This document shows positions 39,409-48,332 of a stretch of 64,000 nucleotides of DNA, one piece after another. This DNA comes from CAWJMD01 sp963700925 (GTDB lineage: Bacteria; Actinomycetota; Actinomycetes; Actinomycetales; CAWJMD01). Both the position numbers and the translations under genes were made by a program. The notes under the pieces were generated by a model. That model was not told where the DNA came from, searched no databases, and saw only the letters and a list, made by a program, of their open reading frames with translations. The stretch spans positions 4,154,001 to 4,218,000 of the forward strand of contig OY969553.1 in assembly GCA_963700925.1 (NCBI GenBank), in the 5' to 3' direction. Every line of letters starts with the position of its first letter. Within the stretch, counting starts at the first letter, position 1.

Positions 39409-40973
39409 CGCGGCAGGCACACAGCGCCAGGCAGGCCGGGACCCTGCTCGTCGCCGGCACCACCTCGGACGCCGGCAAGTCGCTGGTCACCACCGGGCTC
39501 TGCCGGTGGCTGGCGCGGCGCGGCGTCTCGGTCGCACCCTTCAAGGCCCAGAACATGTCCAACAACTCGATGGTCTGCGCCGACGGTGGCGAGATCGGTC
39601 GGGCGCAGTGGCTGCAGGCGATGGCGGCCCGCACCGAGCCCACCGTGGCGATGAACCCGGTGCTGCTGAAGCCGGGCAGCGACCGGACGTCCCACGTGGT
39701 GCTGATGGGCCGCGCCTACGGCACCCTGCGCGCGGGTGAGTTCGCCACGGGCAGAGCTGAACTCGCGCGCGAGGCCTTCGCGGCATTCGACGACCTGCGC
39801 TCACGACACGACGTGGTGGTGTGTGAAGGCGCGGGCTCACCGGCCGAGACCAACCTGCGGGCCGGCGACTACGTGAACATGGGCCTGGCTCGTCACGGGC
39901 GTGTTCCCGTGGTGGTCGTCGGCGACATCGACCGCGGCGGGGTGCTGGCGTCGATGTTCGGGACGGTGGCCCTGCTCTCGGCAGCGGACCAGGAGCTCCT
40001 TGCCGGGTTCGTGGTGAACAAGTTCCGCGGTGACGTGGAGCTGTTGCGACCGGGGCTGCGCCAGCTCGAGCAGGTCACCGGACGTCCCGTGCTCGGCGTG
40101 CTGCCCTGGCTCGACGGCGTATGGGTCGACTCCGAGGACGCCCTGGCGATGGCCGGCTGGCAGCAGCCGGTCTCGCGGGGGCGGCCCCTCGGTGTCGTCG
40201 TCATCCGCCTGCCCAGGGTGTCGAACGCGACGGACGTGGACGCCCTCGCAGCCGAGCCAGGTGTGCACGTGACGGTGACCGCCGACCCCGATGTCGCCGC
40301 GGCTGCCGATGTGCTCGTCTTGCCCGGAACGCGTTCCACCGTGGGCGATCTCGCGTGGCTACGCTCCCACGGGCTCGACCGCGTGGTGTCGGCACGAGCG
40401 GCTGCCGGACGCCCTGTGCTGGGGATCTGTGGCGGCTACCAGATGCTGGCTCGGCGGATCGTCGACATCGAGGGCGTGGAGGGGCCCGCCGGTGAGACGG
40501 CCGGCCTGGGGGTGCTGCCGACCGATGTGCACTTCTCGCCGGAGAAGCTGCTGGGTCGCCCGTCCGGGGTCTGGCGTGGTCATGTCGTGCGCGCCTACGA
40601 GATCCACCACGGTGTGGCCGACATCGACACGGCCACACCGGACCTCGATGGGCCCATGCCCGAAGGCCCCGAAGGCACGGAGCCATTCCTCGACGGCTGG
40701 CGCGTCGGGTCGGTCTGGGGCACCACGTGGCACGGCGCGTTCGAGAACGACGCGTTCCGTCGCGCCTGGCTGGTCGAGGCTGCCGCGCAGGCCGGCGTCG
40801 AGTGGCGACCTGTGCCAGGCGCCCTCGGGTTCGCGGCGTCACGAGAGGCGATGATCGACCGACTGGCGGACGCCGTGGAGGAGCACCTCGACACCGATCG
40901 GCTGTGGCGGCTGATCGAGGGCGGCGGTCCCCCGTCCGGCCTGCCGTTCGTGCCACCCGGCGCACCCAACTGA
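39405..40973 (+). CDS. cobQ: Cobyric acid synthase
   Basis: CobQ amidates four side chains of the corrin ring with glutamine and ATP. The 522-residue protein has the ATP-binding AGTTSDAGKSLVTTGLCRWL at the N-terminus, FKAQNMSNNS, GDIDRGGVLASMFGTVALL, and a C-terminal glutaminase domain with the nucleophile Cys in LGICGGYQMLARRI and a downstream GTTWHGAFEND with the catalytic His. Length is normal. GTG 39405 overlaps the cbiB stop (GTGA). With CbiB it repairs incomplete corrinoids or completes de novo synthesis; the earlier corrin ring genes are not here. Confidence 0.95.
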   Translation: MTRQAHSARQAGTLLVAGTTSDAGKSLVTTGLCRWLARRGVSVAPFKAQNMSNNSMVCADGGEIGRAQWLQAMAARTEPTVAMNPVLLKPGSDRTSHVVLMGRAYGTLRAGEFATGRAELAREAFAAFDDLRSRHDVVVCEGAGSPAETNLRAGDYVNMGLARHGRVPVVVVGDIDRGGVLASMFGTVALLSAADQELLAGFVVNKFRGDVELLRPGLRQLEQVTGRPVLGVLPWLDGVWVDSEDALAMAGWQQPVSRGRPLGVVVIRLPRVSNATDVDALAAEPGVHVTVTADPDVAAAADVLVLPGTRSTVGDLAWLRSHGLDRVVSARAAAGRPVLGICGGYQMLARRIVDIEGVEGPAGETAGLGVLPTDVHFSPEKLLGRPSGVWRGHVVRAYEIHHGVADIDTATPDLDGPMPEGPEGTEPFLDGWRVGSVWGTTWHGAFENDAFRRAWLVEAAAQAGVEWRPVPGALGFAASREAMIDRLADAVEEHLDTDRLWRLIEGGGPPSGLPFVPPGAPN

Positions 40974-40998
40974 CGACAGCGGGCTCGCGCGCCGTCGA

Positions 40999-41004
40999 TA
41001 CGAT
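40999..41004 (+). promoter_or_regulatory. -10 hexamer of hisF, probably leaderless
   Basis: TACGAT with a 6-base spacer to ATG 41011. It lies in the 37-bp gap behind cobQ, so hisF need not depend on the cob promoter. Confidence 0.5.
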
Positions 41005-41010
41005 CCGCCC

Positions 41011-41781
41011 ATGAGCCTCGCCGTCCGGGTGATCCCGTGCCTGGACGTCGACGCGGGGCGCGTCGTCAAGGGCGTCAACTTCGAGAACCTGCGTGACGCC
41101 GGCGACCCGGTCGAGCTCGCGTCGCGCTACGACGCCGAGGGCGCCGACGAGCTGACCTTCCTCGACGTGACCGCCTCGTCCGACAGCCGCGAGACGACCT
41201 ACGACATCGTCGCCCGCACGGCGGAACAGGTCTTCATCCCGCTGACGGTGGGCGGCGGCGTGCGAACGGTCGACGACGTCGACCGGCTGCTGCGAGCAGG
41301 CGCCGACAAGGTCGGGGTCAACACCGCAGCCATCGCCCGCCCGGAGCTGGTGGCCGAGATCGCCGACCGGTTCGGTGCTCAGGTGCTCGTGGTCTCGCTC
41401 GACGCGCGCCGCACCGTCGGTGACCGCACCACCGACTCCGGCTTCGAGGCCACCACCCACGGAGGGCGCCGCGGCACGGGCATCGACGCGGTTGCGTGGG
41501 CGGCGCGCGTGGCCGAGCTGGGAGCCGGCGAGATCCTGCTCAACTCGATGGACGCTGACGGCACCAAGGCCGGTTTCGATCTCGAGCTGATCCGGGCGGT
41601 GCGCGCCGCCGTGAGGCTGCCGGTTGTGGCCAGCGGGGGTGCCGGCGCGGTCGAGCACTTCGCCCCGGCGGTCGACGCCGGAGCCGACGCCGTGCTGGCA
41701 GCCAGCGTCTTCCACTTCGCCGAGATGACCGTCGGCCAGGTCAAGGAGGCGCTCAGCAGCGCGGGTCACACCGTCCGCTGA
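41011..41781 (+). CDS. hisF: Imidazole glycerol phosphate synthase cyclase subunit
   Basis: HisF, with HisH, makes imidazole glycerol phosphate and AICAR in histidine synthesis. The 256-residue (beta/alpha)8 barrel has the catalytic Asp in VIPCLDVDAGRVVKGVNF, the phosphate loops LTVGGGVRTVDD and LPVVASGGAGAVEHF, and the second Asp in LLNSMDADGTKAGFDLELI. Length and motifs are normal. hisH is not nearby; hisI lies about 5 kb downstream with an ABC exporter in between. Convergent with the TIGR03085-type gene, 9 bp apart. Confidence 0.96.
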   Translation: MSLAVRVIPCLDVDAGRVVKGVNFENLRDAGDPVELASRYDAEGADELTFLDVTASSDSRETTYDIVARTAEQVFIPLTVGGGVRTVDDVDRLLRAGADKVGVNTAAIARPELVAEIADRFGAQVLVVSLDARRTVGDRTTDSGFEATTHGGRRGTGIDAVAWAARVAELGAGEILLNSMDADGTKAGFDLELIRAVRAAVRLPVVASGGAGAVEHFAPAVDAGADAVLAASVFHFAEMTVGQVKEALSSAGHTVR

Positions 41782-41790
41782 TCTGGGCGC

Positions 41791-42456
41791 TTACTGCTCG
41801 TCGACCCAGGTGCTGAACGCCTCCACGGCGTCGGCCGGCCCGCCGACCTCGACCAGCGCCTGCTCGCGCCGTCCGAAGATGTAGAGAAGCAGCTCGGGCG
41901 CGGGACCGGTGAGCGTCACCGCCGGGTCGCCTCGGCGCACCTTCGCACGCCGGCCGTTCGGCACGACCAGCACGACACCGACTGGGCAGCGCCGCAGCTC
42001 GCGCCGCGAGACCGCGAGGGCCGCGCCCCACAGCACCTTGTGCTGGCCGGCGGAGAGCTCGCGGGGCGTCCAGTCCGGCTGCGCCCGCCGCACGTCTTCG
42101 AGGTGCACGAACATCTCGGTGGTGTTGAGGAGCGAGTCGGCGCCGGGCAACGAGAAGGCGCTCAGCTTCGGTGGCCCCTCGCGCAGGTCGCGCACCAGGT
42201 CCTCGAAGGGCCGCTGGACGGCCCCCTCCATCACGCGCTCGGTGTGCCGTCCGAAGCCCGGGAGGTCAGGCATCGTCATCCCGGGCGTCGCGTCGGGACG
42301 TGACTCGCGCAGCACGATGTGGGCGACGAGGTCGCGTGTGTTCCAGCCCTCGCACAGGGTCGGTGCGTCGGGGCCGGTCGCCTCGACCAGGTCGGCGAGT
42401 GCGGCGCGGTCACGGGCAGCCGGTGAGCGGGTTGGTGTGGAGGTGCGGTTGGTCAT
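41791..42456 (-). CDS. TIGR03085-family DinB/maleylpyruvate-isomerase-like protein
   Basis: The 221-residue protein belongs to the mycothiol-dependent maleylpyruvate isomerase N-terminal / DinB four-helix-bundle group: DRAALADLVEATGPDAPTLC, the WNTRDLVAHIVLRESRPD segment with the metal-binding His, and the C-terminal AVTLTGPAPELLLYIFGRREQALVEVGG. Function unknown; relatives use mycothiol. The start is ATG 42456 (MTNRTSTPTRS), because the upstream part of the frame runs through the 11-bp tandem repeat and is Pro/Trp-rich nonsense. Minus-strand CACACT lies six bases before this ATG. Confidence 0.85.
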   Translation of the reverse strand: MTNRTSTPTRSPAARDRAALADLVEATGPDAPTLCEGWNTRDLVAHIVLRESRPDATPGMTMPDLPGFGRHTERVMEGAVQRPFEDLVRDLREGPPKLSAFSLPGADSLLNTTEMFVHLEDVRRAQPDWTPRELSAGQHKVLWGAALAVSRRELRRCPVGVVLVVPNGRRAKVRRGDPAVTLTGPAPELLLYIFGRREQALVEVGGPADAVEAFSTWVDEQ

Positions 42457-42462
42457 GTCTCG

Positions 42463-42468
42463 AGTGTG
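42463..42468 (-). promoter_or_regulatory. -10-like hexamer of the TIGR03085-type gene
   Basis: Minus-strand CACACT with a 6-base spacer to ATG 42456. Only A2 and T6 of TAnnnT are kept, so this is a weak call made by position. Confidence 0.3.
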
Positions 42469-42485
42469 CGGGCGGGGCGCTCTGG

Positions 42486-42562
42486 GAGCCAATCCGGAGC
42501 CAATCCAGGGCCAATCCGGGGCCAATCCAGGGCCAATCCGGGGCCGATCCGGAGCCAATCCG
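42486..42562. repeat. 11-bp tandem repeat, seven units
   Basis: Seven consecutive 11-bp units from 42486, consensus G-r-GCCAATCCr (r = purine), with only G/A changes at two positions plus one A to G. The array sits between divergent genes, 18 bp before the -10 of the TIGR03085-type gene and about 70 bp before the ABC exporter start. The period of about one helical turn puts every unit on the same face of DNA. Confidence 0.95.
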
Positions 42563-42629
42563 TGCGAGCGATGTCACTCCCGTGTGAGAGGGTGAAGACA
42601 TCCCATCACTGGCTTCAGGAGGCCCGCCC

Positions 42630-44492
42630 GTGCCCGATCGCCCCGTCCCCTCGACGGCGCACCAGGGCACGATGCGAAGGGGATTTGGCGTTCTGTGGCG
42701 CGGGATCCGCGACGAGCCCAGGCTGTTCGCCACCGCGGTCGCCGGCAGTGCCGTCTACGGCGCGGGCACGGCCGGCACCGGCTACCTGGTCGGCCGCATC
42801 ACCGACGAGGTGCTGGCTCCCGCCTTCGCAGCCGGACGGGTCGACCACGCCGCGCTGCTCGGCGCCGCCGGCCTGCTCGCCCTCGTCGCACTGGTAACGG
42901 CTGCGGCAGTCGCCGTCCGCCGAATCTTTGCCGGCATGACCTCGGTGAACCTGCAGGCCCGGTACCGCCGTGCCGTCTCCCGCCAGTACCTGCGGCTGCC
43001 GCTGTCGTGGCACCACCGGCACCCGGCGGGGCAGCTGCTCTCGAATGCGAACTCCGACGTCGAGGCCACGTTCATGGTCTTCAACCCGCTGCCGTTCTCG
43101 CTTGGCGTCATCGTGATGCTCGTCATCGCGGGCGTCGCGATGGTGGCCGCCGACCCGGTGCTCGCGGCCGTGGGGCTCACGGTCCTTCCGGCGGTGGCGA
43201 TCTCGAACATCGTCTACCAGCGCGTGATGTCACCGAAAGTGGTTCGGGCGCAGCAGCTACGGGCGGCGGTCGCGGCCATCGCCCACGAGAGCTTCGACGG
43301 CGCGCTCGTGGTCAAGGCCCTGGGCCGAGAGGGCGAGGAGACGTCCCGGTTCTCGGCGGCGACCGACGAGCTGAAGGCGGCGAACGTGGACGTCGGGCGC
43401 ACTCGAGGCGTCTTCGACCCGCTGGTCGAGCTGCTGCCGACACTGGGGACGCTGGCGGTGCTCGCGCTGGGCACGTGGCGGGTCAGCAGCGGTGCCGCGC
43501 AGGCCGGCGACGTGGTGCAGGTCGGCTACCTGCTGGCCCTGCTGGCGTTCCCGGTGCGAGCACTCGGTTGGGTTCTCGGTGAGCTGCCACGCGCTGCCGT
43601 CGGCTGGGGACGGGTGGAGTCCGTGCTGCGAGCCAAGGGCGAGATGCGTTTCGGCGCAGACCGTCTCGACGGCAGCGGCCCCCTCGACCTTCGCCTCGAC
43701 GACGTCTCGTACGCCTTCGAGCTGGGTGTCGACGAGGACCTGTCCGCCGAGGTGGCCGACCCGAATGCGGCCGGGCCGGAGCGCATCGAGGTGCTGCACG
43801 ACGTGCACCTGACCGTGGCGGCGGGCAGCACGGTCGCCGTGGTCGGACCGACCGGCTCGGGCAAGTCGACACTGGCCGGCCTGCTGGTGCGGCTGGTCGA
43901 CCCTCACACCGGCGAGGTACTGCTCGACGGGGTCGACGCGCGCCGCATCGCCGCGGGGGGCATCGCCGAGGCCGCTGCCATGGTTCCGCAGTCGACCTTC
44001 GTGTTCGACGACACCGTCCGCGGCAACGTGACCCTCGGGGCCACCGGCCCTGACGGACGTGAGCTGGACGACGAGATGGTCTGGGCTGCACTGCAGCTCG
44101 CGCAGGGTGACCGCTTCGTGGCGGCGCTGCCCTCGGGGCTCGACACGCGTGTGGGGGAGCGCGGCACCAGCCTGTCGGGTGGCCAGCGGCAGCGCGTCGC
44201 ACTGGCCCGCGCGATGGTGCGTGGCCCCCGGCTCCTGGTGCTCGACGACGCGACCTCGGCGGTCGACCCGCGCGTCGAGCAGGCGATACTCGGCGGGCTG
44301 CGCGAGAGCCAGGAAGGGCTCACCGTCGTCGTGGTCGCCTACCGCAAGGCCACCATCTCGCTGGCCGACGAGGTCGTGTACATCGAGCGCGGCCGTGTCG
44401 TGGACCGCGGCACCCACGTGGAGCTGCTCGAGCGCCATCCGCGCTACCGGCACCTGGTGAACGCCTACGAGGAGGAGGCGGCGGCGCGATGA
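42630..44492 (+). CDS. ABC exporter half-transporter with degenerate ATP site
   Basis: The 620-residue chain has a six-helix membrane domain (about 25-310) and an ATPase domain (about 345-615) with Walker A GPTGSGKST and signature LSGGQRQRVALARAM. The usual catalytic Glu after Walker B is Asp (LLVLDDATSAVD) and the switch His is Tyr (VVVAYRKATIS), so its own site is probably non-hydrolytic. The next gene, overlapping by 4 bp (ATGA), has both residues, giving a heterodimeric exporter with one active site, as known for TM287/288-like pairs. GTG 42630 has AGGAGG upstream. Substrate unknown; multidrug or lipid export is typical. Confidence 0.93.
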   Translation: MPDRPVPSTAHQGTMRRGFGVLWRGIRDEPRLFATAVAGSAVYGAGTAGTGYLVGRITDEVLAPAFAAGRVDHAALLGAAGLLALVALVTAAAVAVRRIFAGMTSVNLQARYRRAVSRQYLRLPLSWHHRHPAGQLLSNANSDVEATFMVFNPLPFSLGVIVMLVIAGVAMVAADPVLAAVGLTVLPAVAISNIVYQRVMSPKVVRAQQLRAAVAAIAHESFDGALVVKALGREGEETSRFSAATDELKAANVDVGRTRGVFDPLVELLPTLGTLAVLALGTWRVSSGAAQAGDVVQVGYLLALLAFPVRALGWVLGELPRAAVGWGRVESVLRAKGEMRFGADRLDGSGPLDLRLDDVSYAFELGVDEDLSAEVADPNAAGPERIEVLHDVHLTVAAGSTVAVVGPTGSGKSTLAGLLVRLVDPHTGEVLLDGVDARRIAAGGIAEAAAMVPQSTFVFDDTVRGNVTLGATGPDGRELDDEMVWAALQLAQGDRFVAALPSGLDTRVGERGTSLSGGQRQRVALARAMVRGPRLLVLDDATSAVDPRVEQAILGGLRESQEGLTVVVVAYRKATISLADEVVYIERGRVVDRGTHVELLERHPRYRHLVNAYEEEAAAR

Positions 44493-46306
44493 GCACTCCT
44501 GCAGAGAAGGCCACCGACCCCGCCGGCTCCGTCATCGAGGCGGCAGCACAGACCACGGTCTGGCGCACGCTGCGCCGTGGTCTCGAGCTATCGCCGCAGA
44601 TCCGCAAGGGGCTCGGCGTCACGCTCGCGCTCGCCTGCGTCGCCACCCTCGGCCGGCTCGTCGTGCCGGTCACCGTGCAGCGCACGATCGACAACGGCAT
44701 CAACGCTCCGGGTGGTCCAGACGTCAACGCGGTCACCGTGCTGGTGGCCGTCGCTGCGGTCGGCGTCCTGCTGACCGGCGTCACGTCATACGTGGTGAAC
44801 CTCAGGCTCTTTCGCGCCACCGAGGCCGGGCTCGCGCATCTGCGCACGACCGCGTTCCGCCGCGTGCACGACCTGTCGGTGCTGACCCAGAGCACCGAGC
44901 GGAGAGGTGCGCTCGTGAGCCGCGTGACGGGCGACGTCGACACCATCTCGCAGTTCATGCAGTACGGCGGGCTGCTGCTGATCCTGTCGGTCGGGCAGCT
45001 GCTGGTCGCCACCGTGCTGATGACGTTCTACTCGGTGCCGCTGACCCTGCTGGTGCTCGGCTGCTTCATCCCGCTGATCCTCTTCGGACGGTGGAGCCAG
45101 AAGCACGTCTCCGCCGCTTACGGCGCTGTCCGCGAACGCATCGGCGACGTGCTCGGCGCGATCTCGGAGACCGTCGTCGGCGCCGACACGATCCGGGCGT
45201 ACGCGATCGAGGCCCGCACCGCCGACCGCGTCGACGCGAGCGTGGAGCGCCACCGCAAGGCGGCCGTCAGGGCGCAGACGCTCGTGTCGTTCAGCTTCTC
45301 GTCGGGTGTCCTGGTCTCGGGCCTGGTCGTGTCCGCCGTCGTGCTGGCGGGCACGTGGTGGGGGGTCGGCGGCGACATCAGCCTCGGGGAGCTGGTCGCC
45401 TTCCTGTTCCTGGTGCAGATCTTCACCGGGCCGGTGATGTCGGTGACCGAGATCCTCAACGAGCTGCAGAACGCCGTGGCGGGCTGGCGCCGCGTCATCG
45501 CCGTCCTCGACACGCCGGCCGACGTGGCCGACCCCGGCGACGAGGGCGAGTCCCTGCCGCGCGGTCCGATCACGGTGGAGTTCGACGGCGTCAGCTTCGC
45601 GTATCCCAGCGGACCGCTGGTATTGCGCGACGTGTCGCTGCGCATCCCGCCGCAGAGCAAGGTCGCCGTCGTGGGTGAGACCGGCTCGGGCAAGACGACG
45701 CTCGCCAAGCTGCTGACGCGGCTGCAGGACCCGGGCGCCGGACGGGTGCTGCTCGACGGCGTCGACCTTCGGCGGCTGCGGTTCTCGAGTCTGCGCGAGC
45801 GGGTCGTGATGGTGCCGCAGGAGGGCTTCCTGTTCGACGACACCCTGCTCCACAACGTGAGGTACGGGCGGCCCGCCGCGTCCGACATCGACATCGAGCT
45901 CGCCCTGACCGAGCTCGGGCTGATGGAGTGGGTCGAGACCCTGCCGCACGGCCTGCACACGAGCGTCGGGCAGCGAGGTGAGTCCCTCTCGGCCGGAGAG
46001 CGGCAGCTAGTCGCTCTGGCCCGGGCTTACCTCGCCGACCCTGACCTGCTCGTGCTCGACGAGGCCACCAGCGCCGTCGACCCGGCGACCGAGGTCAGGC
46101 TGCAGCGGGCTCTCACCGGCGTCACACACGGCCGCACCGCGGTCACCATCGCGCACCGCATGTCGACGGCGGAGACCGCCGACCTGGTGGTCGTCGTCGA
46201 CGCCGGTCGCATCGTCGAGACCGGTCACCACGATGAGCTCGTCGAGGCCGGCGGCGTCTACTCGCGCCTGCACGCCTCGTGGTCGGCGCAGCTCCGCTCG
46301 GTCTGA
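44489..46306 (+). CDS. ABC exporter half-transporter with canonical ATP site
   Basis: Partner of the preceding gene, overlapped by 4 bp. The 605-residue protein has a six-helix membrane domain (about 40-330) and an ATPase domain (about 360-600) with Walker A GETGSGKTT, Walker B with catalytic Glu (LLVLDEATSAVD) and switch His (TIAHRMSTAE). The signature motif deviates slightly, LSAGERQLVALARAY; since that motif completes the partner's ATP site, the deviation fits the idea that the partner's site is the weak one. ATG 44489. It ends 86 bp before hisI. Confidence 0.93.
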   Translation: MSTPAEKATDPAGSVIEAAAQTTVWRTLRRGLELSPQIRKGLGVTLALACVATLGRLVVPVTVQRTIDNGINAPGGPDVNAVTVLVAVAAVGVLLTGVTSYVVNLRLFRATEAGLAHLRTTAFRRVHDLSVLTQSTERRGALVSRVTGDVDTISQFMQYGGLLLILSVGQLLVATVLMTFYSVPLTLLVLGCFIPLILFGRWSQKHVSAAYGAVRERIGDVLGAISETVVGADTIRAYAIEARTADRVDASVERHRKAAVRAQTLVSFSFSSGVLVSGLVVSAVVLAGTWWGVGGDISLGELVAFLFLVQIFTGPVMSVTEILNELQNAVAGWRRVIAVLDTPADVADPGDEGESLPRGPITVEFDGVSFAYPSGPLVLRDVSLRIPPQSKVAVVGETGSGKTTLAKLLTRLQDPGAGRVLLDGVDLRRLRFSSLRERVVMVPQEGFLFDDTLLHNVRYGRPAASDIDIELALTELGLMEWVETLPHGLHTSVGQRGESLSAGERQLVALARAYLADPDLLVLDEATSAVDPATEVRLQRALTGVTHGRTAVTIAHRMSTAETADLVVVVDAGRIVETGHHDELVEAGGVYSRLHASWSAQLRSV

Positions 46307-46327
46307 CCCAACCTCCCTGGCAGGTTC

Positions 46328-46363
46328 ACAGCCCGCTCGGGGCGGTTGTGGGCCTGACACGTG
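46328..46363. repeat. Short hairpin repeat, copy 2
   Basis: Related to 3512-3547 (28 of 36 positions). CACAGCC can pair with GGTTGTG across a short loop. It lies between the ABC exporter and hisI and may act as a terminator. Confidence 0.35.
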
Positions 46364-46380
46364 GCCAGCAAAGGGTCTGG

Positions 46381-46386
46381 CAGGAT
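46381..46386 (+). promoter_or_regulatory. -10-like hexamer of hisI, probably leaderless
   Basis: CAGGAT with a 6-base spacer to GTG 46393; identical hexamer and spacing to the kinase gene at 21867. It would drive hisI-trpE and the coupled membrane protein gene. Confidence 0.45.
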
Positions 46387-46392
46387 CGACCG

Positions 46393-46776
46393 GTGCCACA
46401 GACCCCCTCGTCCGAGCTCGACCCAGCTGTCGCAGCGCGCCTGAAGCGCGACGCAGCAGGGCTGGTCGCGGCGGTCGTGCAGCAGCACGACTCCGGCGAG
46501 GTGCTGATGGTCGGCTGGATGGACGACGAGGCACTCCACCGCACCCTGACGAGCGGACGGGTGACGTTCTGGAGCCGCAGCCGCCAGGAGTACTGGCGCA
46601 AGGGCGACACGTCCGGAAACGTCCAGCACGTGCGCTCCGTCGCCCTCGACTGCGACGGCGACGCCGTGCTGGTACGCGTCGACCAGGTCGGACCGGCCTG
46701 CCACACCGGCACCCGCAGCTGCTTCGACGGACGCGACCTGCCCGCGATTCAGCCTGCGACAGAAGGGGCCTCGTGA
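46393..46776 (+). CDS. hisI: Phosphoribosyl-AMP cyclohydrolase
   Basis: HisI opens the purine ring of phosphoribosyl-AMP in histidine synthesis, using zinc. The 127-residue protein has the family motifs EVLMVGWMDDEALHRTL, VTFWSRSRQEYWRKGDTSGN (metal and substrate sites), LDCDGDAVLVRVDQ and CHTGTRSCF with conserved Cys and His residues. No HisE domain is fused. GTG 46393 (MPQTPSSEL) is preferred because the frame further upstream reads through the ABC gene end. The stop overlaps the trpE start (GTGA), so histidine and tryptophan genes are coupled here. Confidence 0.95.
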   Translation: MPQTPSSELDPAVAARLKRDAAGLVAAVVQQHDSGEVLMVGWMDDEALHRTLTSGRVTFWSRSRQEYWRKGDTSGNVQHVRSVALDCDGDAVLVRVDQVGPACHTGTRSCFDGRDLPAIQPATEGAS

Positions 46777-48332
46777 GCACAGGTCCAGGGCGAGAGCTGG
46801 GTGGCGTCTGGCCGCAGCTGAACACGTTCCGCGAGCTGGCTCGCGACCGCCGGGTGATCCCCGTCGTCCGCCGACTGCTGGCCGACGCCGAGACGCCACT
46901 TACGTTGTACCGCAAGCTCTCTCACAACCGGCCTGGCACGTTCCTGCTCGAGTCGGCCGAGCACGGGGGAGTCTGGTCGCGCTACTCCATCGTCGGCGCG
47001 AAGTCCCATGCCACGCTGACCGAGGTCGACGGCCAGGCTCACTGGCTGGGCGAACCGCCGGTGGGAGTGGCCACCGACGGCCCGGCACTCGAGGCACTCG
47101 CTCAGACGCTCGAGGTGCTCCACACACCTCGGCTGCCCGGGCTGCCACCACTGACCGGCGGCATGGTCGGCGTGATCGGGTACGACGCGGTGCGGCACTG
47201 GGAGCGGCTGCCGAACCATGCCGTCGACGAGCTCGGCGTGCCGCAGCTGATGATGTCGCTGGCCACCGACGTCGCGGTGCTCGACCACGTCGACGGCACA
47301 CTGCTTCTGGTCGCCAACGCCGTCAACTACGACGCCACCGACGAGCGCGTCGACCAGGCATGGGACGACGCGGTCTCGCGGCTGGACCGGATGACCGAGG
47401 AGTTGGCGCAGCCCGCCGCCTCGACCGTAGCGGTCAGCCAGGTGCCGGACGTCGTGACGCCGCGCGAGCGCACGTCGCGCGACGACTACCTCGAGGCGGT
47501 GCGGATCGGCAAGCAGGCGATCCGCGACGGCGAGGTGTTCCAGGTCGTGCTCTCGCAGCGGTTCGAGCTCGACTGTCCCGCAGACGCTCTCGACGTGTAC
47601 CGGTGCCTGCGTGCCACCAACCCCAGCCCGTACATGTACCTGTTCCGTTGCCCGACGCCCGACGGTCGCGAGCTCGACGTGGTCGGCTCCAGCCCGGAGG
47701 CACTGGTCAAGGTGCAGGACGGACGCGTGCTCTCGCACCCGATCGCCGGCACACGACGGCGCGGCGACAAGCCCGAGGAGGACGTCTGGCTGGCCGAGGA
47801 CCTGCTCGCCGACGTCAAGGAGCGGGCCGAGCACCTGATGCTCGTCGACCTCGCGCGCAACGACCTGAACCGCGTCTGCGAGCCGGGCACCGTCGACGTC
47901 ATCGACTTCATGTCGGTCGAGCGATACAGCCACGTGATGCACCTCGTCTCCACCGTGACCGGTGACCAGAAGCCAGGCGCCACGGCCATGGACGTGCTGC
48001 GCGCCGCGTTCCCGGCCGGCACGCTGTCGGGCGCCCCCAAGCCGCGGGCGATGGAGCTGATCGACGAGCTCGAGCCCGTGCGGCGCGGCGTCTACGGGGG
48101 AGCGGTCGGCTACCTCGACTTCGCGGGCGACCTCGATATGGCGATCGCGATCCGCACGGCGGTGCTGCGCGACCAGGTCGCCTACGTGCAGGCAGGCGCC
48201 GGCATCGTGGCCGAGTCGGTGCCCGAGAGCGAGGACGCGGAGTGCCGTGCCAAGGCTGCCGCGGTGCTGCGGGCCGTCGCTGCGGCGGTGACCCTGCGCC
48301 CGGCGGGCGATGCGAGGGTGAGGGTGAGGTGA
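46773..48332 (+). CDS. trpE: Anthranilate synthase component I
   Basis: TrpE makes anthranilate from chorismate with ammonia from its glutaminase partner TrpG, which is not in this window. The 519-residue protein has the tryptophan feedback motif FLLESAEHGG near the N-terminus, and the catalytic-domain motifs NPSPYMYLFRC, LSHPIAGTRRRG, LVDLARNDLNRV and FPAGTLSGAPKPRAMELI. Length is typical. GTG 46773 overlaps the hisI stop; no leader peptide with clustered Trp codons precedes it because it is inside hisI. Confidence 0.96.
   Translation: MSTGPGRELGGVWPQLNTFRELARDRRVIPVVRRLLADAETPLTLYRKLSHNRPGTFLLESAEHGGVWSRYSIVGAKSHATLTEVDGQAHWLGEPPVGVATDGPALEALAQTLEVLHTPRLPGLPPLTGGMVGVIGYDAVRHWERLPNHAVDELGVPQLMMSLATDVAVLDHVDGTLLLVANAVNYDATDERVDQAWDDAVSRLDRMTEELAQPAASTVAVSQVPDVVTPRERTSRDDYLEAVRIGKQAIRDGEVFQVVLSQRFELDCPADALDVYRCLRATNPSPYMYLFRCPTPDGRELDVVGSSPEALVKVQDGRVLSHPIAGTRRRGDKPEEDVWLAEDLLADVKERAEHLMLVDLARNDLNRVCEPGTVDVIDFMSVERYSHVMHLVSTVTGDQKPGATAMDVLRAAFPAGTLSGAPKPRAMELIDELEPVRRGVYGGAVGYLDFAGDLDMAIAIRTAVLRDQVAYVQAGAGIVAESVPESEDAECRAKAAAVLRAVAAAVTLRPAGDARVRVR

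Noticed and set aside
42486..42562. Tandem repeat considered as a plasmid or phage iteron origin
   Set aside because: No replication initiator, DnaA boxes or A+T-rich stretch nearby; surrounding genes are ordinary chromosomal ones.
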